DNA of 64,000 bases from Nautilus pompilius (Eukaryota; Mollusca; Cephalopoda; Nautilida; Nautilidae): positions 1 to 64,000 of the forward strand of contig JACATO010001730.1 of assembly GCA_018389105.1 (NCBI GenBank), given 5' to 3'. The notes below the pieces were generated by a model. That model worked only from the letters and a program-made list of their open reading frames with translations. It had not been told where the DNA came from and ran no database searches. Within the stretch, counting starts at the first letter, position 1, and every line of letters starts with the position of its first letter. Positions 1 through 12,570 of the stretch are shown in pieces. Both the position numbers and the translations under genes were made by a program.

Positions 1-197
1 CTCGTAATTAACCTATAAAGTAAAGTGAATTCCATGCAAAGGGTCATGTTATTTTAGCTGAACTAAGAGAGGCAGAATATTGGTCATATTTTCTTAAGGA
101 GTTTTCGCTTATGCTTCGATTTATTGAAAACGATGCTTCTGAAAATCGAAAGCTTACAAATATTCAAAATTTTTAGAAAAAAAATAATAATGTATCA

Positions 198-268
198 GGT
201 CCCACCGAGATTCGAACTCAGATCGCTGGAATCAAAGTCCAGAGTGCTAACCGTTACACCATGGAACC
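198..268 (-). tRNA. tRNA-Gln (TTG), unit 1
   Basis: 71 bases. Read on the minus strand it begins GGTTCCATGGTGTAACGG and carries anticodon TTG in the context GGACTTTGATTCC. The B box is GAGTTCGAATC. The seven-pair acceptor stem contains one T-G wobble, and the T arm also pairs with one wobble. An A8 run on the plus strand at 177-184 gives a T8 terminator about 13 bases past the 3' end. A TATA-like element starts 24 bases upstream (283-292). Expected to decode CAA. Confidence 0.95.
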
Positions 269-282
269 AAGTCGCAACCTGC

Positions 283-292
283 TTTTACTATA
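283..292 (-). promoter_or_regulatory. TATA-like element of the TTG tRNA gene (unit 1 representative)
   Basis: TATAGTAAAA on the minus strand beginning 24 bases before the tRNA. It lies at -22 to -24 in 14 units. The two exceptions, unit 3 (about -28) and unit 16 (TACAG), are also the two units whose tRNA bodies are mutated. Confidence 0.5.
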
Positions 293-295
293 ACA

Positions 296-318
296 GTAAA
301 GATATTTGCTATCTTTAC
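296..318. repeat. Short inverted repeat upstream of the TTG tRNA gene (unit 1 representative)
   Basis: GTAAAGATA, five-base loop, TATCTTTAC: a perfect 9-base stem lying 28-50 bases upstream of the TTG tRNA. It recurs in all units, usually as GTAAAAGATA with the same right arm. It may be a protein-binding dyad or a cruciform; function unknown. Confidence 0.6.
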
Positions 319-662
319 ACATCATCAAATTTACTATCGCCTCATCAATGGTATTAAAAATTTCTCAGACAATTTTACAAAAGCGCGTCTCTTCGTTTAG
401 ATCAAACTATTCATATTTCTTTCTTATGTTTGTATAATCGGTATTAATGTTTCTGACTGCTTTTTGCTATGTGCTCAGCGTTATAAAGGAAGGACTTTCA
501 GTTCGCATTCTTACTATTCATTCAATGTTTAATTTCAATCTACCACAACGTGAAATTTATCTGTTCCGGGATAAGATTCTCAGGCGAACGTTATGTCTCG
601 AAAATTTGTAATGTATCAAACAAAATTAAAAATCACAATTGATTCAAACAATTCTACACTGG

Positions 663-666
663 AAAA
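663..666 (-). terminator. Pol III terminator of the CTG tRNA gene (unit 1 representative)
   Basis: TTTT on the minus strand directly abutting the 3' end of the tRNA, the first T being the discriminator position. The same arrangement is present in every unit. Confidence 0.7.
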
Positions 667-736
667 GGTCCCACCGAGATTTGAACTCGGATCGCTGGAT
701 TCAGAGTCCAAAGTGCTACCATTACACCATAGGACC
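667..736 (-). tRNA. tRNA-Gln (CTG), unit 1
   Basis: 70 bases, starting GGTCCTATGGTGTAATGG on the minus strand, with anticodon CTG in GGACTCTGAATCC and B box GAGTTCAAATC. The D loop is one base shorter than in the TTG gene. TTTT follows directly after the 3' end (663-666), a minimal Pol III terminator. TATAAAA begins 25 bases upstream (755-761). Expected to decode CAG. Confidence 0.95.
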
Positions 737-754
737 AACTACTTCCATCCAATA

Positions 755-761
755 TTTTATA
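755..761 (-). promoter_or_regulatory. TATA-like element of the CTG tRNA gene (unit 1 representative)
   Basis: TATAAAA on the minus strand, first base 25 bases before the mature 5' end. It is conserved in essentially every unit (TATAAAT in unit 11). Upstream TATA elements near -25 are known to stimulate Pol III on some insect and plant tRNA genes; a role here is inferred. Confidence 0.55.
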
Positions 762-1503
762 ACTTCTTTTTTATATCGATTGACCTTTCATTTTTCATTT
801 TTCTTTTCTCTAAATTCTTATGTTTATACTATTTCCTTTCTGTATGTCCATTCTCTTCCTCTGACATTAGAATATATATTATTCTAGTATGTATTACTTC
901 ATAAGCATTCACATTCGTTCCATATTACAATTTTGGCTACAATCTTTACTTTCTTTGAATAGAATTTTTCTTTTTAAATTTTTCCATCCATTTTTCACCC
1001 AAGCGAAATTTTAAATATTCACTGTCCACAGTTATGTTGAAATGAAATACTTTTCCATAAAAATTGGATGCACCATTTCAGCGACGCTACCATGTGCACA
1101 CCTGAAAGCTCTCGATCATTTTAATTACCTTTGACTCAACAGTTCTGAAGCATGAGCCTTCTGCCTCATGTCACAGATTCGTTGGGATGTCCTTATGTTC
1201 TTCCGTAAATATTAATGCATTGAATACATTCTATAAAACGGAAGGTAAATGGATCAAAATTCCCATAAATATTGGAATATATTTGAATGATGTATCACTT
1301 TTCTAATCTCGTAATTAACCTATAAAGTAAAGTGAATTCCATTCAAAGGGTCATGTTGCATTTTAGCTGAACTACAGAGAGGCAGAATATTGGTCATATT
1401 TCTTTAAAGGAGTTTCGCTTATGCTTCGATTTATTGAAACGATGCCTCTGAAAATCGAAAGCTTACAAATATTCAAAATTTTTAGAAGAATAATAATGTA
1501 TCA

Positions 1504-1574
1504 GGTCCCACCGAGATTCGAACTCAGATCGCTGGAATCAAAGTCCAGAGTGCTAACCGTTACACCATGGAACC
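1504..1574 (-). tRNA. tRNA-Gln (TTG), unit 2
   Basis: Body identical to the unit 1 TTG gene, and the 5' leader is the same as in unit 1. Confidence 0.95.
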
Positions 1575-1980
1575 AAGTCGCAACCTGCTTTTACTATAAC
1601 AGTAAAAGATATTTGCTATCTTTACACATCATCAAATTTACTATCGCCTCATATCAATGGTATTAAAAATTTCTCAGACAATTTTACAAAAGCGCGTCTC
1701 TTCGTTTAGCTCAAACTATTCATATTTCTTACTTATGTTTGTATAATCGGTATTAAATGTTTCTGACTGCCTTTTGCTATGTGCTCAGCGTTATAAAGGA
1801 AGGACTTTCAGTTCGCATTCTTACTATTCATTCAATGTTTAATTTCAATCTACCACAACGTGAAATTTATCTGTTCCGGGATAAGATTCTCAGGCGAACG
1901 TTATATCTCCGAAAATCTTTGTAATGTTATCAAACAAAATTAAAAATCACTATTGATTCAAACAAATCTACACTGGAAAA

Positions 1981-2050
1981 GGTCCCACCGAGATTTGAAC
2001 TCGGATCGCTGGATTCAGAGTCCAAAGTGCTACCATTACACCATAGGACC
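1981..2050 (-). tRNA. tRNA-Gln (CTG), unit 2
   Basis: Body identical to the unit 1 CTG gene, with TTTT immediately 3' and TATAAAA upstream. Confidence 0.95.
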
Positions 2051-2815
2051 AACTACTTCCATCCAATATTTTATAACTTCTTTTTTATATCGATTGACCT
2101 TTCATTTTTCATTTTTCTTTTCTCTAAATTCTTATGTTTATACTATTTCCTTTCTGTATGTCCATTCTCTTCCTCTGACATTAGAATATATATTATTCTA
2201 GTATGTATTACTTCATAAGCATTCACATTCGTTCCATATTACAATTTTGGCTACAATCTTTACTTTCTTTGAATTAGAATTTTTCTTTTTAAATTTTTCC
2301 ATCCATTTTTTACCCAAGCGAAATTTTAAATATTCACTGTTCACAGTTATGTTTGAAATGAAATACTTTTCCATAAAAATTGGATGCACCATTTCAGCGA
2401 CGCTACCATGTGTACACCTGAGAAGCTCACGATCATTTTAATTACCTTTGACTCAACAGTTCTATAGCATGAGCCTCTGCCTCATGTCACAGATTCGTTG
2501 GGGATGTCCTTATGTTCTTCCGTAAATATTAATGCATTGAATACATTCTATAAAAAAGGGTAATGGATCAAAATTCCCATAAATATTGGAATATATTTGA
2601 ATGATGTATCACTTTTCTAATCTCGTAATTAACCTATAAAGTAAAGTGAATTCCATTCAAAGGGTCATGTTGCATTTTAGCTGAACTACAGAGAGGCAGA
2701 ATATTGTCATATTTCTTTAAAGGAGTTTCGCTTATGCTTCGATTTATTGAAACGATGCTTCTGAAAATCGAAAGCTTACAAATATTCAAAATTTTAGAAA
2801 AATAATAATGTATCA

Positions 2816-2886
2816 GGTCACACCGAGATTCGAACTCATATCGCTGGAATCAAAGTCCAAACTGCTAACCGTTACACCATGGAACC
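2816..2886 (-). tRNA. tRNA-Gln (TTG), unit 3, probably decayed
   Basis: The anticodon TTG is kept, but there are several changes in the body: one base in the 3' acceptor strand (TGTGACC for TGGGACC), two near the 5' side of the anticodon stem, and one in the T stem that breaks a pair. The upstream TATA-like element sits about 28 rather than 24 bases from the gene because of a 4-base insertion in the leader. The number of lesions suggests a pseudo-tRNA; expression cannot be judged from sequence. Confidence 0.8.
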
Positions 2887-3296
2887 AAGTCGCAGCCTGT
2901 TTTCTTTTACTATAAGCGTAAAAGATATTTGCTATCTTTACACATCATCAAATTTACTATCGCCTCATATCAATGGTATTAAAAATTTCTCAGACAATTT
3001 TACAAAAGCGCGTCTCTTCGTTTAGCTCAAACTATTCATATTTCTTTCTTATGTTTGTATAATCGGTATTAAATGTTTCTGACTGCTTTTTGCTATGTGC
3101 TCAGCGTTATAAAGGAAGGACTTTCAGTTCGCATTCTTACTATTCATTCAATGTTTAATTTCAATCTACCACAACGTGAAATTTATCTGTTCCGGGATAA
3201 GATTCTCAGGCGAACGTTATGTCTCCGAAAATCTTTGTAATGTTATCAAACAAAATTAAAAATCACAATTGATTCAAACAATTCTACACTGGAAAA

Positions 3297-3366
3297 GGTC
3301 CCACCGAGATTTGAACTCGGATCGCTGGATTCAGAGTCCAAAGTGCTACCATTACACCATAGGACC
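3297..3366 (-). tRNA. tRNA-Gln (CTG), unit 3
   Basis: Intact body although its TTG partner in this unit is damaged. The leader has one substitution (ACTACC for ACTTCC on the plus strand). Confidence 0.95.
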
Positions 3367-4122
3367 AACTACTACCATCCAATATTTTATAACTTCTTTT
3401 TTATATCGATTGACCTTTAATTTTTCATTTTTTCTTTTCTCTAAATTCTTATGTTTATACTATTTCCTTTCTGTATGTCCATTCTCTTCCTCTGACATTA
3501 GAATATATATTATTCTAGTATGTATTACTTCTTAAGCATTCACATTCGTTCCATATTACAATTTTGGCTACAATCTTTACTTTCTTTGAAATAGAATTTT
3601 TCTTTTCAAATTTTCCATCCATTTTTCACCCAAGCGAAATTTTAAATATTCACTGTTCACAGTATGTTTGAAATGAAATACTTTTCCATAAAAATTGGAT
3701 GCACCATTTCAGCGAAGCTACCATATGCACACCTGAAAAGCTCACGATCATTTTAATTACCTTTGACTCAACAGTTCTGAAGCAAGACCCTCTGCCTCAT
3801 AAAAATGTCACAGATTCGTTGGGGATGTCCTTATGTTCTTCCGTAAATATTAATGCATTGAACACATTCTATAAAACGGAAAGGATAAATATTCGAATAT
3901 ATTTGAATGATGTATCACTTTTCTAATCTCGTAATTAACCTATAAAGTAAAGTGAATTCCATTCAAAGGGTCATGTTGCATTTTAGCTGAACTACAGAGA
4001 GGCAGAATATTGGTCATATTTCTTTAAAGGAGTTTCGCTTATGCTTCGATTTATTGAAACGATGCTTCTGAAAATCGAAAGCTTACAAATATTCAAAATT
4101 TTTAGAAAATAATAATGTATCA

Positions 4123-4193
4123 GGTCCCACCGAGATTCGAACTCAGATCGCTGGAATCAAAGTCCAGAGTGCTAACCGTTACACCATGGAACC
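4123..4193 (-). tRNA. tRNA-Gln (TTG), unit 4
   Basis: Canonical body. The leader is the ACATAC variant rather than the ACCTGC of units 1-2. The downstream T run is only four bases long, the shortest in the array. Confidence 0.95.
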
Positions 4194-4598
4194 AAGTCGC
4201 AACATACTTTTACTATAACCGTAAAAGATATTTGTTATCTTTACACATCATCAAATTTACTATCGCCTCATATCAATGGTATTAAAAATTTCTCAGACAA
4301 TTTTACAAAAGCGCGTCTCTTCGTTTAGATCAAACTATTCATATTTCTTCCTTATGTTTGTATAATCGGTATTAAATGTTTGTGACTGCTTTTTGCTATG
4401 TGCTCAGCGTTATAAAGGAAGGACTTTCAGTTCGCATTCTTACTATTCATTCAATGTTTAATTTCAATCTACCACAACGTGAAATTTATCTGTTCCGGGA
4501 TAAGATTCTCAGGCGAACGTTATGTCTCCGAAAATCTTTGTAATGTTATCAAACAAAATTAAAAATCACAATTGATTCAAACAATCTACACTGGAAAA

Positions 4599-4668
4599 GG
4601 TCCCACCGAGATTTGAACTCGGATCGCTGGATTCAGAGTCCAAAGTGCTACCATTACACCATAGGACC
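4599..4668 (-). tRNA. tRNA-Gln (CTG), unit 4
   Basis: Canonical body. One T is missing in the 3' flank (ACAATCTACAC), beyond the terminator. Confidence 0.95.
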
Positions 4669-5439
4669 AACTACTTCCATCCAATATTTTATAACTTCTT
4701 TTTTATATCGATTGACCTTTCATTTTTCATTTTTCTTTTCTCTAAATTCTTATGTTTATATTATTTCCTTTCTGTATGTCCATTCTCTTCCTCTCACATT
4801 AGAATATATATTATTCTAGTATGTATTACTTCATAAGCATTCACATTCGTTCCATATTACAATTTTGGCTACAATCTTTACTTTCTTTGAAATAGAATTT
4901 TTTTTTGAAATTTTTCAATCGATTTTTCACCCAAGCGAAATTTTAAATATTCACTGTTCACAGTTATGTTTGAAATGAAATACTTTTCCATAAAAATTGG
5001 ATGCATCATTTCAGCGAAGCTAGCATATGCACACCTGAAAAGCTCACGATCATTTTAATTACCTTTGACTCAACAGTTCTGAAGCATGACCCTCTGCCTC
5101 ATGTCACAGATTCGTTGGGGATGTCCTTATGTTCTTCCGTAAATATTAATGCATTGAATACATTCTATAAAACGGAAAGGGTAAATGGATCAAAATTCCC
5201 ATAAATATTGGAATATATTTGAATGATGTATCACTTTTCTAATCTCGTAATTAACCTATAAAGTAAAGTGAATTCCATTCAAAGGGTCATGTTGCATTTT
5301 AGCTGAACTACAGAGAGGCAGAATATTGGTCATATTTCTTTAAAGGAGTTTCGCTTATGCTTCGATTTATTGAAACGATGCTTCTGAAAATCGAAAGCTT
5401 ACAAATATTCAAAATTTTTAGAAAAATAATAATGTATCA

Positions 5440-5510
5440 GGTCCCACCGAGATTCGAACTCAGATCGCTGGAATCAAAGTCCAGAGTGCTAACCGTTACA
5501 CCATGGAACC
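5440..5510 (-). tRNA. tRNA-Gln (TTG), unit 5
   Basis: Canonical body. The leader next to the gene reads AAGTTCCAACCTGC on the plus strand, a variant unique to this unit. Confidence 0.95.
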
Positions 5511-5916
5511 AAGTTCCAACCTGCTTTTACTATAACCGTAAAAGATATTTGTTATCTTTACACATCATCAAATTTACTATCGCCTCATATCAATGGTATT
5601 AAAAATTTCTCAGACAATTTTACAAAAGCGCGTCTCTTCGTTTAGATCAAACTATTCATATTTCTTCCTTATGTTTGTATAATCGGTATTAAATGTTTGT
5701 GACTGCTTTTTGCTATGTGCTCAGCGTTATAAAGGAAGGACTTTCAGTTCGCATTCTTACTATTCATTCAATGTTTAATTTCAATCTACCACAACGTGAA
5801 ATTTATCTGTTCCGGGATAAGATTCTCAGGCGAACGTTATGTCTCCGAAAATCTTTGTAATGTTATCAAACAAAATTAAAAATCACAATTGATTCAAACA
5901 ATTCTACACTGGAAAA

Positions 5917-5986
5917 GGTCCCACCGAGATTTGAACTCGGATCGCTGGATTCAGAGTCCAAAGTGCTACCATTACACCATAGGACC
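5917..5986 (-). tRNA. tRNA-Gln (CTG), unit 5
   Basis: Canonical body, leader and terminator. Confidence 0.95.
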
Positions 5987-6756
5987 AACTACTTCCATCC
6001 AATATTTTATAACTTCTTTTTTATATCGATTGACCTTTCATTTTTCATTTTTCTTTTCTCTAAATTCTTATGTTTATACTATTTCCTTTCTGTATGTCCA
6101 TTCTCTTCCTCTGACATTAGAATATATATTATTCTAGTATGTATTACTTCATAAGCATTCACATTCGTTCCATATTACAATTTTGGCTACAATCTTTACT
6201 TTCTTTGAAATAGAATTTTTTTTTCAAATTTTCCATCCATTTTTTCACCCAAGCGAAATTTAAATATTCACTGTTCACAGTTATGTTTGAAATGAAATAC
6301 TTTTCCATAAAAATTGGATGCACCATTTCAGCGAAGCTACCATGTGCACACCTGAAAAGCTCACGATCATTTTAATTACCTTTGACTCAACAGTTCTGAA
6401 GCATGACCCTCTGCCCTCATGTCACAGATTCGTTGGGGATGTCCTTATGTTCTTCCGTAAATATTAATGCATTGAATACATTCTATAAAACGGAAAGGGT
6501 AAATGGATCAAATTCCCATAAATATTGGAATATATTTGAATGATGTATCACTTTTCTAATCTCGTAATTAACCTATAAAGTAAAGTGAATTCCATTCAAA
6601 GGGTCATGTTGCATTTTAGCTGAACTACAGAGAGGCAGAATATTGGTCATATTTCTTTAAAGGAGTTTCGCTTATGCTTCGATTTATTGAAACGATGCTT
6701 CTGAAAATCGAAAGCTTACAAATATTCAAAATTTTTAGAAAAATAATAATGTATCA

Positions 6757-6827
6757 GGTCCCACCGAGATTCGAACTCAGATCGCTGGAATCAAAGTCCA
6801 GAGTGCTAACCGTTACACCATGGAACC
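6757..6827 (-). tRNA. tRNA-Gln (TTG), unit 6
   Basis: Canonical body; ACATAC leader type as in unit 4. Confidence 0.95.
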
Positions 6828-7233
6828 AAGTCGCAACATACTTTTACTATAACCGTAAAAGATATTTGTTATCTTTACACATCATCAAATTTACTATCGC
6901 CTCATATCAATGGTATTAAAAATTTCTCAGACAATTTTACAAAAGCGCGTCTCTTCGTTTAGATCAAACTATTCATATTTCTTCCTTATGTTTGTATAAT
7001 CGGTATTAAATGTTTGTGACTGCTTTTTGCTATGTGCTCAGCGTTATAAAGGAAGGACTTTCAGTTCGCATTCTTACTATTCATTCAATGTTTAATTTCA
7101 ATCTACCACAACGTGAAATTTATCTGTTCCGGGATAAGATTCTCAGGCGAACGTTATGTCTCCGAAAATCTTTGTAATGTTATCAAACAAAATTAAAAAT
7201 CACAATTGATTCAAACAATTCTACACTGGAAAA

Positions 7234-7303
7234 GGTCCCACCGAGATTTGAACTCGGATCGCTGGATTCAGAGTCCAAAGTGCTACCATTACACCATAGG
7301 ACC
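7234..7303 (-). tRNA. tRNA-Gln (CTG), unit 6
   Basis: Canonical body. The distal upstream spacer has small deletions (7350-7460) that leave the TATA element unchanged. Confidence 0.95.
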
Positions 7304-8069
7304 AACTACTTCCATCCAATATTTTATAACTTCTTTTTTATATCGATTGACCTTTAATTTTCATTTTTCTTTTCTCTAAATTCTTATTTTATACTATTTC
7401 CATTCTGTATGTCCATTCTCTTCCTCTGACATTAGAATATATATTATTCTAGTATATTACTTCATAAGCATTCACATTCGTTCCATATTACAATTTTGGC
7501 TACAATCTTTACTTTCTTTGAAATAGAATTTTTTTTTCAAATTTTTCATCGATTTTTCACCCAAGCGAAATTTTAAATATTCACTGTTCACAGTTATGTT
7601 TGAAATGAAATACTTTTCCATAAAAATTGGATGCACCATTTCAGCGAAGCTAGTATATGCACACCTGAAAAGCTCACGATCATTTTAATTACCTTTGACT
7701 CAACAGTTCTGAAGCATGACCCTCTGCCTCATGTCACAGATTCGTTGGGGATGTCCTTATGTTCTTCCGTAAATATTAATGCATTGAATACATTCTATAA
7801 AACGGAAAGGGTAAATGGATCAAAATTCCCATAAATATTGGAATATATTTGAATGATGTATCACTTTTCTAATCTCGTAATTAACCTATAAAGTAAAGTG
7901 AATTCCATTCAAAGGGTCATGTTGCATTTTAGCTGAACTACAGAGAGGCAGAATATTGGTCATATTTCTTTAAAGGAGTTTCGCTTATGCTTCGATTTAT
8001 TGAAACGATGCTTCTGAAAATCGAAAGCTTACAAATATTCAAAATTTTTAGAAAAATAATAATGTATCA

Positions 8070-8140
8070 GGTCCCACCGAGATTCGAACTCAGATCGCTG
8101 GAATCAAAGTCCAGAGTGCTAACCGTTACACCATGGAACC
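8070..8140 (-). tRNA. tRNA-Gln (TTG), unit 7
   Basis: Canonical body. The leader is one base shorter, moving the TATA-like element to about -23. Confidence 0.95.
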
Positions 8141-8544
8141 AAGTCCAACCATATTTTACTATAACCGTAAAAGATATTTGTTATCTTTACACATCATCAA
8201 ATTTACTATCGCCTCATATCAATGGTATTAAAAATTTCTCAGACAATTTTACAAAAGCGCGTCTCTTCGTTTAGATCAAACTATTCATATTTCTTCCTAT
8301 GTTTGTATAATCGGTATTAAATGTTTGTGACTGCTTTTTGCTATGTGCTCAGCGTTATAAAGGAAGGACTTTCAGTTCGCATTCTTACTATTCATTCAAT
8401 GTTTAATTTCAATCTACCACAACGTGAAATTTATCTGTTCCGGGATAAGATTCTCAGGCGAACGTTATGTCTCCGAAAATCTTTGTAATGTTATCAAACA
8501 AAATTAAAAATCACAATTGATTCAAACAATTCTACACTGGAAAA

Positions 8545-8614
8545 GGTCCCACCGAGATTTGAACTCGGATCGCTGGATTCAGAGTCCAAAGTGCTACCAT
8601 TACACCATAGGACC
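8545..8614 (-). tRNA. tRNA-Gln (CTG), unit 7
   Basis: Canonical body and flanks. Confidence 0.95.
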
Positions 8615-9387
8615 AACTACTTCCATCCAATATTTTATAACTTCTTTTTTATATCGATTGACCTTTAATTTTTCATTTTTCTTTTCTCTAAATTCTTATG
8701 TTTATACTATTTCCTTTCTGTATGTCCATTCTCTTCCTCTGACATTAGAATATATATTATTCTAGTATGTATTACTTCATAAGCATTCACATTCGTTCCA
8801 TATTACAATTTTGGCTACAATCTTTACTTTTTTTTGAAATAGATTTTTTTTTTTCAAATTTTTCATCCATTTTTTCACCCAAGCGAAATTTTAAATATTC
8901 ACTGTTCACAGTTATGTTTGAAATGAAATACTTTTCCATAAAAATTGGATGCACCATTTCAGCGACGCTACCATGTGCACACCTGAGAAGCTCACGATCA
9001 TTTTAATTACCTTTGACTCAACAGTTCTAAAGCATGAGCCTCTGCCTCATGTCACAGATTCGTTGGGGATGTCCTTATGTTCTTCCGTAAATATTAATGC
9101 ATTGAATACATTCTATAAAACGGAAAGGGTAAATGGATCAAAATTCCCATAAATATTGGAATATATTTGAATGATGTATCACTTTTCTAATCTCGTAATT
9201 AACCTATAAAGTAAAGTGAATTCCATTCAAAGGGTCATGTTGCATTTTAGCTGAACTACAGAGAGGCAGAATATTGGTCATATTTCTTTAAAGGAGTTTC
9301 GCTTATGCTTCGATTTATTGAAACGATGCTTCTGAAAATCGAAAGCTTACAAATATTCAAAATTTTTAGAAAAATAATAATGTATCA

Positions 9388-9458
9388 GGTCCCACCGAGA
9401 TTCGAACTCAGATCGCTGGAATCAAAGTCCAGAGTGCTAACCGTTACACCATGGAACC
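9388..9458 (-). tRNA. tRNA-Gln (TTG), unit 8
   Basis: Canonical body; ACATAC leader type with -24 TATA-like element. Confidence 0.95.
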
Positions 9459-9864
9459 AAGTCGCAACATACTTTTACTATAACCGTAAAAGATATTTGT
9501 TATCTTTACACATCATCAAATTTACTATCGCCTCATATCAATGGTATTAAAAATTTCTCAGACAATTTTACAAAAGCGCGTCTCTTCGTTTAGATCAAAC
9601 TATTCATATTTCTTCCTTATGTTTGTATAATCGGTATTAAATGTTTGTGACTGCTTTTTGCTATGTGCTCAGCGTTATAAAGGAAGGACTTTCAGTTCGC
9701 ATTCTTACTATTCATTCAATGTTTAATTTCAATCTACCACAACGTGAAATTTATCTGTTCCGGGATAAGATTCTCAGGCGAACGTTATGTCTCCGAAAAT
9801 CTTTGTAATGTTATCAAACAAAATTAAAAATCACAATTGATTCAAACAATTCTACACTGGAAAA

Positions 9865-9934
9865 GGTCCCACCGAGATTTGAACTCGGATCGCTGGATTC
9901 AGAGTCCAAAGTGCTACCATTACACCATAGGACC
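9865..9934 (-). tRNA. tRNA-Gln (CTG), unit 8
   Basis: Canonical body and flanks. Confidence 0.95.
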
Positions 9935-10709
9935 AACTACTTCCATCCAATATTTTATAACTTCTTTTTTATATCGATTGACCTTTCATTTTTCATTTTT
10001 CTTTTCTCTAAATTCTTATGTTTATACTATTTCCATTCTGTATGTCCATTCTCTTCCTCTGACATTAGAATATATATTATTCTAGTATGTATTACTTCAT
10101 AAGCATTCACATTCGTTCCATATTACAATTTTGGCTACAATCTTTACTTTCTTTGAAATAGAATTTTTCTTTTTAAATTTTTCCATCCATTTTTCACCCA
10201 AGCGAAATTTTAAATATTCACTGTTCACAGTTATGTTTGAAATGAAATACTTTTCCATAAAAATTGGATGCACCATTTCAGCGACGCTACCATGTGCACA
10301 CCTGAGAAGCTCACGATCATTTTAATTACCTTTGACTCAACAGTTCTGAAGCATGACCCTCTGCCTCATGTCACAGATTCGTTGGGGATGTCCTTATGTT
10401 CTTCCGTAAATATTAATGCATTGAATACATTCTATAAAACGGAAAGGGTAAATGGATCAAAATTCCCATAAATATTGGAATATATTTGAATGATGTATCA
10501 CTTTTCTAATCTCGTAATTAACCTATAAAGTAAAGTGAATTCCATTCAAAGGGTCATGTTGCATTTTAGCTGAACTACAGAGAGAGAGGCAGAATATTGG
10601 TCATATTTCTTTAAAGGAGTTTCGCTTATGCTTCGATTTATTGAAACGATGCTTCTGAAAATCGAAAGCTTACAAATATTCAAAATTTTAGAAAAATAAT
10701 AATGTATCA

Positions 10710-10780
10710 GGTCCCACCGAGATTCGAACTCAGATCGCTGGAATCAAAGTCCAGAGTGCTAACCGTTACACCATGGAACC
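10710..10780 (-). tRNA. tRNA-Gln (TTG), unit 9
   Basis: Canonical body. The leader has a C-to-T change (AAGTTGCAAC). The spacer of this unit carries an extra GAGA (10578 region). Confidence 0.95.
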
Positions 10781-11186
10781 AAGTTGCAACATACTTTTAC
10801 TATAACCGTAAAAGATATTTGTTATCTTTACACATCATCAAATTTACTATCGCCTCATATCAATGGTATTAAAAATTTCTCAGACAATTTTACAAAAGCG
10901 CGTCTCTTCGTTTAGATCAAACTATTCATATTTCTTTCTTATGTTTGTATAATCGGTATTAAATGTTTGTGACTGCTTTTTGCTATGTGCTCAGCGTTAT
11001 AAAGGAAGGACTTTCAGTTCGCATTCTTACTATTCATTCAATGTTTAATTTCAATCTACCACAACGTGAAATTTATCTGTTCCGGGATAAGATTCTCAGG
11101 CGAACGTTATGTCTCCGAAAATCTTTGTAATGTTATCAAACAAAATTAAAAATCACAATTGATTCAAACAATTCTACACTGGAAAA

Positions 11187-11256
11187 GGTCCCACCGAGAT
11201 TTGAACTCGGATCGCTGGATTCAGAGTCCAAAGTGCTACCATTACACCATAGGACC
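11187..11256 (-). tRNA. tRNA-Gln (CTG), unit 9
   Basis: Canonical body and flanks. Confidence 0.95.
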
Positions 11257-12026
11257 AACTACTTCCATCCAATATTTTATAACTTCTTTTTTATATCGAT
11301 TGACCTTTAATTTTTCATTTTTCTTTTCTCTAAATTCTTATGTTTATACTATTTCCTTTCTGTATGTCCATTCTCTTCCTCTGACATTAGAATATATATT
11401 ATTCTAGTATATATTACTTCATAAGCATTCACATTCGTTCCATATTACAATTTTGGCTACAATCTTTACTTTCTTTGAAATAGAATTTTTCTTTTCAAAT
11501 TTTTCCATCCATTTTTCACCCAAGCGAAATTTTAAATATTCACTGTTCACAGTTATGTTTGAAATGAAATACTTTTCCATAAAAATTGGATGCACCATTT
11601 CAGCGACGCTACCATATGCACACCTGAAAGCTCACGATCATTTTAATTACCTTTGACTCAACAGTTCTGAAGCATGACCCTCTGCCTCATGTCACAGATT
11701 CGTTGGGGATGTCCTTATGTTCTTCCGTAAATATTAATGCATGAATACATTCTATAAAACGGAAAGGGTAAATGGATCAAAATTCCCATAAATATTGGAA
11801 TATATTTGAATGATGTATCACTTTTCTAATCTCGTAATTAACCTATAAAGTAAAGTGAATTCCATTCAAAGGGTCATGTTGCATTTTAGCTGAACTACAG
11901 AGAGGCAGAATATTGGTCATATTTCTTTAAAGGAGTTTCGCTTATGCTTCGATTTATTGAAACGATGCTTCTGAAAATCGAAAGCTTACAAATATTCAAA
12001 ATTTTTAGAAAAATAATAATGTATCA

Positions 12027-12097
12027 GGTCCCACCGAGATTCGAACTCAGATCGCTGGAATCAAAGTCCAGAGTGCTAACCGTTACACCATGGAACC
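12027..12097 (-). tRNA. tRNA-Gln (TTG), unit 10
   Basis: Canonical body. The leader is two bases shorter, so the TATA-like element lies near -22. Confidence 0.95.
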
Positions 12098-12500
12098 AAG
12101 TCGCAACAATTTTACTATAACCGTAAAAGATATTTGTTATCTTTACACATCATCAAATTTACTATCGCCTCATATCAATGGTATTAAAAATTTCTCAGAC
12201 AATTTTACAAAAGCGCGTCTCTTCGTTTAGATCAAACTATTCATATTTCTTCCTTATGTTTGTATAATCGGTATTAAATGTTTGTGACTGCTTTTTGCTA
12301 TGTGCTCAGCGTTATAAAGGAAGGACTTTCAGTTCGCATTCTTACTATTCATTCAATGTTTAATTTCAATCTACCACAACGTGAAATTTATCTGTTCCGG
12401 GATAAGATTCTCAGGCGAACGTTATGTCTCCGAAAATCTTTGTAATGTTATCAAACAAAATTAAAAATCACAATTGATTCAAACAATCTACACTGGAAAA

Positions 12501-12570
12501 GGTCCCACCGAGATTTGAACTCGGATCGCTGGATTCAGAGTCCAAAGTGCTACCATTACACCATAGGACC
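12501..12570 (-). tRNA. tRNA-Gln (CTG), unit 10
   Basis: Canonical body; shares the one-T deletion in the 3' flank with unit 4. Confidence 0.95.

Noticed and set aside
198-736. Suppressor or selenocysteine tRNA
   Set aside because: The anticodons read TTG and CTG, and the bodies match standard eukaryotic tRNA-Gln length and boxes.
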